From: Bacteroidia bacterium
Lineage (GTDB): Bacteria > Bacteroidota > Bacteroidia > NS11-12g > UBA9320
DNA length: 8,715 nt
Assembly: GCA_029253325.1 (NCBI GenBank)
Contig: JAQWZS010000127.1
Location: 1-8,715, forward strand
Direction: 5' to 3'
Shown: piece after piece, positions 6,697 to 8,715 of the stretch
Layout of the letters: the number at the start of each line of letters is the position of its first letter
Position numbering within the stretch: the first letter of the stretch is position 1
Translations under genes and position numbers: made by a program
Notes under the pieces: model-generated
The model's database searches: none
The model's input: only the letters and a program-made list of their open reading frames with translations
What the model was told of the DNA's origin: nothing

Positions 6697-7647
6697 CTAT
6701 TTTTTCTTCTTCAGTTTATTACCTTTCCTTCTTTGTCGCTCGGTTATCCCAGTATATCTTCTTGGATATTTTTCAATATCTTTTAACAGTAGTTTTAATT
6801 GAGCAATTGTAGAATCCAAGTGATTATACAATGATTTATCGTGCACGAGCATTCCCAACGATCCATCTTTTTGATTAATCGCAATAGTTGTTTTAGATAA
6901 CTCTTCTGAAAGTGCATTAATTTGATTCGCTAACTGATTAAATTCAATTTGATTAAGGTCTTTAGAAGTTTTATCTAATTCCAGAAGAATCGTATCAATC
7001 TTGGGAGTTAATCCGCCCAAACCAGAAGTTGTTTTTTCAACGTCATTTAGAATATTAGCAACCTGGACATCCTTACCATCAAGAAGTTTATTAAGCTTGT
7101 CTGCAGTTTCTTTAAATGATCTTAAAGCAAGAGATGCATCTCTTAGTGTTCCCCTTAAATCAACACCCGCAATAGCTGTATCCATATTCCCTAACACTGA
7201 GTTTACACTCTGTGTTATTGGAGTAAGAACACCACTCACTGCTTGAGCAATTCCCTGATCTTGTTGAGCTATAAAAAAATCGCCATTTTGGGCAATTTCC
7301 TTGCTATTTCCAAAAATGATTTCAACTGCCTTACTTCCAATCATGTCATTATTGACGATCTTCATAATTGAATTTTTAGGAATCTTTATATCCTCTGAAA
7401 CAATTACTCCAACTGTAAGTTCTAACGTCTCATTGTTCATCTGTACAGAACCAACACTTCCAACTTTATATCCATTAATCAGTACAGGGTTAGACTTAAA
7501 TAGTCCCTCAATCTTTTTATACTTTCCATAATATTCATTACTGTTAGTGAAAATATCTTCACCTTTCATAAAATTGTATCCTATTGCTAAAATCGCAATG
7601 GCAATGGCGACTAAAACACCTACTTTACTTTCCTTTGATATTTTCAT
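6697..7647 (-). CDS. MCE domain protein, MlaD-like (outer-membrane lipid transport)
   Basis: A 316-aa single-pass protein of the MCE (MlaD) family, the periplasmic substrate-binding part of ABC-type systems that move phospholipids or other lipids between inner and outer membranes. Residues 8-27 form one transmembrane helix after MKISKES, leaving the rest in the periplasm. The MCE domain spans about 37-116, with KKIEGLFKSNPVLINGYKVG (44-63) and NNDMIGSKAVEIIFG (99-113). Residues about 140-292 are rich in heptad-like Leu/Ile and polar positions and likely form a long helical or coiled-coil stalk. A conserved-looking element, KDGSLGMLVHDKSLYNHLDS, covers 260-279. The last dozen residues are very basic, ending KGNKLKKKK. 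The permease and ATPase (MlaE/MlaF) are not in the window. The gene converges on pyrD and is divergent from the lptD-like gene. The family is certain; the cargo is unknown. Confidence 0.9.
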   Translation of the reverse strand: MKISKESKVGVLVAIAIAILAIGYNFMKGEDIFTNSNEYYGKYKKIEGLFKSNPVLINGYKVGSVGSVQMNNETLELTVGVIVSEDIKIPKNSIMKIVNNDMIGSKAVEIIFGNSKEIAQNGDFFIAQQDQGIAQAVSGVLTPITQSVNSVLGNMDTAIAGVDLRGTLRDASLALRSFKETADKLNKLLDGKDVQVANILNDVEKTTSGLGGLTPKIDTILLELDKTSKDLNQIEFNQLANQINALSEELSKTTIAINQKDGSLGMLVHDKSLYNHLDSTIAQLKLLLKDIEKYPRRYTGITERQRRKGNKLKKKK

Positions 7648-7698
7648 GATAACTGACTTTTAATTAGTTTTTATATAAACTGAACTAATATCTTGGTC

Positions 7699-7706
7699 CA
7701 AATATA
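7699..7706 (-). promoter_or_regulatory. Candidate Bacteroidota -7 promoter element for the MCE gene
   Basis: The minus strand reads TATATTTG here, an exact match to TAnnTTTG, 51 bases before the MCE start codon, implying a leader of about 45 bases. No TTTG -33 box is visible at the expected distance upstream, and an AT-rich background makes single-box matches likely, so the call is tentative. Confidence 0.35.
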
Positions 7707-7735
7707 ATGAGAACTTTAACCTCTTAATCTGCTTG

Positions 7736-7762
7736 ACAATGTTAATAATGTACAATAATGTA
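7736..7762. repeat. Short tandem direct repeats (AATGT units, about one helical turn apart)
   Basis: The nine bases AATAATGTA occur at 7744-7752 and again at 7754-7762, a 10-base period. A third, shorter AATGT lies at 7738-7742. Bases 7751-7762 also form the dyad TACA-N4-TGTA. The units lie on one face of the helix, just upstream of the candidate MCE promoter, which is where an operator could sit. No regulator can be named, and simple AT-rich drift is a fair alternative. Confidence 0.35.
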
Positions 7763-7957
7763 GTTTTTCTGGTTCATTATGGTCCAATTTATCATTCAAA
7801 ATCCTAAAGAATACGAAACGAACTTATTTAATTAATATTTTCTAAATTTTGCCTTAAACCATCTAAATGTCTTAAATTTTATATACAAAATTAAAAGGCA
7901 CATAATCTTGTCTAATATAATTGTTGGTTTGAACGATTATTGCAGTAAGTTATCTTT

Positions 7958-8715
7958 TTGAAAAGAATCAGGTTTACATATAGTCCTAGTTCATTTAGCA
8001 ACCCATATCAAATATGTCGATTTTTACTTTTGGCATGTAGTGTTTTTATGCATCATGTAGTTTTGGCTCAAAGTGTTGATAGTTCCCAAAATATTGATAT
8101 GAAAACTGATTCAATTTCTGAAGATTCAACCTTATTCTCGATATCTAATCATCAATCAGATATAGAAGATCAAGTAGAATATGACGCAAAAGATTCAACT
8201 ATTCTGGACTTAAATGCTCAAAAGGCATATTTATACGGTCAAGCTCAAATTATCTTTCAAGACATAACGCTAAATGCTGATTATATAGCTATCGATTTTC
8301 GAACAAAAGATGTATTCGCAACAGGAATTATTGAAGATTCAACACAAAATTACATTGGACGACCTGCCTTTGATGATGCCGGGAAAATATATGAAGCTGA
8401 CACTATGAAGTATAACTTTGAATCCAAAAAGGGGATATCCTATGGTGTACTCACAACAGAAAAAGACGGTTACATTCATGGCGAACGAGTTCTAAGGGAT
8501 AGTCAAGAAAACATATATGTAAAAAATGCTCAATTTACAACGTGTAATTTACCAGACCCCCATTTCTACATCAAGGCTGACAAAATCAAAGTTATCCCTG
8601 GAAAACAAATCATTACTGGGCCTGCTAACCTAGTTATAGAAGGCATAAATACTCCACTAGTGGTTCCTTTTGGCTTTTTCCCAATACCAGAAAAGAGAAA
8701 ACACGGAATACTTTT
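7958..8715 (+). CDS. LptD/OstA-like LPS-assembly outer-membrane protein, N-terminal part (3' end outside window)
   Basis: LptD is the outer-membrane barrel that receives lipopolysaccharide from the periplasmic Lpt bridge and inserts it in the outer leaflet. The frame is open from the TAA at 7946 to the window edge, giving 252 codons. The best start is TTG at 7958, which yields a basic n-region (KRIR), a hydrophobic core FLLLACSVF (22-30) and a plausible signal-peptidase site VLA-Q after residue 37. The first in-frame ATG (8048) would fall inside the hydrophobic core. From about residue 75 the OstA-like beta-jellyroll appears: YDAKDSTILDL (75-85), KAYLYGQAQIIFQDITLNAD, then EADTMKYNFESKKG and FTTCNLPDPHFYIKADK (193-209). 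VIPGKQIITGPANLVIEG and PLVVPFGFFP follow, all strongly reminiscent of Bacteroidota LptD. The barrel is not in view. It is divergent from the MCE gene, so the two form an envelope-biogenesis pair. Confidence 0.88.
   Translation, partial: MKRIRFTYSPSSFSNPYQICRFLLLACSVFMHHVVLAQSVDSSQNIDMKTDSISEDSTLFSISNHQSDIEDQVEYDAKDSTILDLNAQKAYLYGQAQIIFQDITLNADYIAIDFRTKDVFATGIIEDSTQNYIGRPAFDDAGKIYEADTMKYNFESKKGISYGVLTTEKDGYIHGERVLRDSQENIYVKNAQFTTCNLPDPHFYIKADKIKVIPGKQIITGPANLVIEGINTPLVVPFGFFPIPEKRKHGIL

Larger units (their letters stand above)
7648..7957. other. Divergent intergenic region between the MCE gene and the lptD-like gene
   Basis: These 310 very AT-rich bases hold no reading frame of note in either direction; ATGs on the plus strand soon meet stops. 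The region should contain promoters for both flanking genes. It carries a minus-strand -7-like box at 7699-7706 and a second at 7886-7893 (TAATTTTG). A cluster of AATGT repeats lies at 7738-7761, and an AT-rich imperfect dyad spans about 7871-7897. On the plus strand only near-matches to the -7 consensus occur, such as TATAATTG at 7916-7923 (one mismatch). I see no tRNA, riboswitch or strong intrinsic terminator. Confidence 0.6.

Noticed and set aside
6677..6705. Intrinsic terminator for pyrD (6-bp stem, 7-base loop, T6)
   Set aside because: The stem is short, contains a G-T pair and overlaps coding sequence, so it is too weak to annotate as a terminator; it is kept only as a finding.
7001..7531. 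Two plus-strand open frames inside the MCE gene
   Set aside because: Both are antisense to a clear MCE domain and stalk, with low-complexity hydrophobic translations.
7871..7897. Imperfect AT-rich inverted repeat upstream of lptD
   Set aside because: Almost entirely A-T pairs with a mismatch, of a kind expected by chance in sequence this AT-rich.

Overview
The window is an AT-rich stretch of a chromosome that looks like a member of the Bacteroidota. Four signs point there. The succinate dehydrogenase is the three-subunit, single-cytochrome-b type, as in this phylum. A single-pass MCE protein lies beside a Bacteroidota-style LptD (OstA-like) protein. The dihydroorotate dehydrogenase is the quinone-linked class. 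Candidate promoters fit the Bacteroidota -7 consensus TAnnTTTG. I cannot place it more finely; a Flavobacteriia- or Saprospiria-like lineage is only a guess. There are no tRNA or rRNA genes, mobile elements, CRISPR arrays or signs of recent transfer.

Layout. Bases 2-961 (+) are the C-terminal half of recG. Five genes then run leftwards on the minus strand from 5587 to 964, in transcription order sdhC, sdhA, sdhB, ribE and a membrane-anchored SRPBCC-fold protein. The gaps between them are 22, 2, 7 and 6 bases, so they look like one operon, with a candidate promoter at 5606-5613. Divergent from sdhC, pyrD (5681-6694, +) encodes class 2 dihydroorotate dehydrogenase. It converges on a minus-strand MCE/MlaD-like gene (6697-7647). 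A 310-base AT-rich intergenic region (7648-7957) separates that gene from a divergent lptD-like gene, which begins at a probable TTG codon at 7958 and runs off the right edge.

How the genes fit together. SdhCAB and PyrD are both flavoenzymes that pass electrons into the membrane quinone pool (probably menaquinone). Riboflavin synthase, which makes the precursor of FAD and FMN, sits in the sdh operon, so the centre of the window is a flavin- and quinone-linked respiratory neighbourhood. The right end is an outer-membrane biogenesis pair: an MCE protein for probable lipid trafficking and LptD for LPS insertion.

I see ordinary housekeeping and envelope genes rather than an undescribed system. 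The points most worth checking are the sdh-ribE-SRPBCC linkage, the unassigned SRPBCC protein, the repeat-bearing mlaD/lptD intergenic region, and two convergent gene pairs whose stop codons are only two bases apart.
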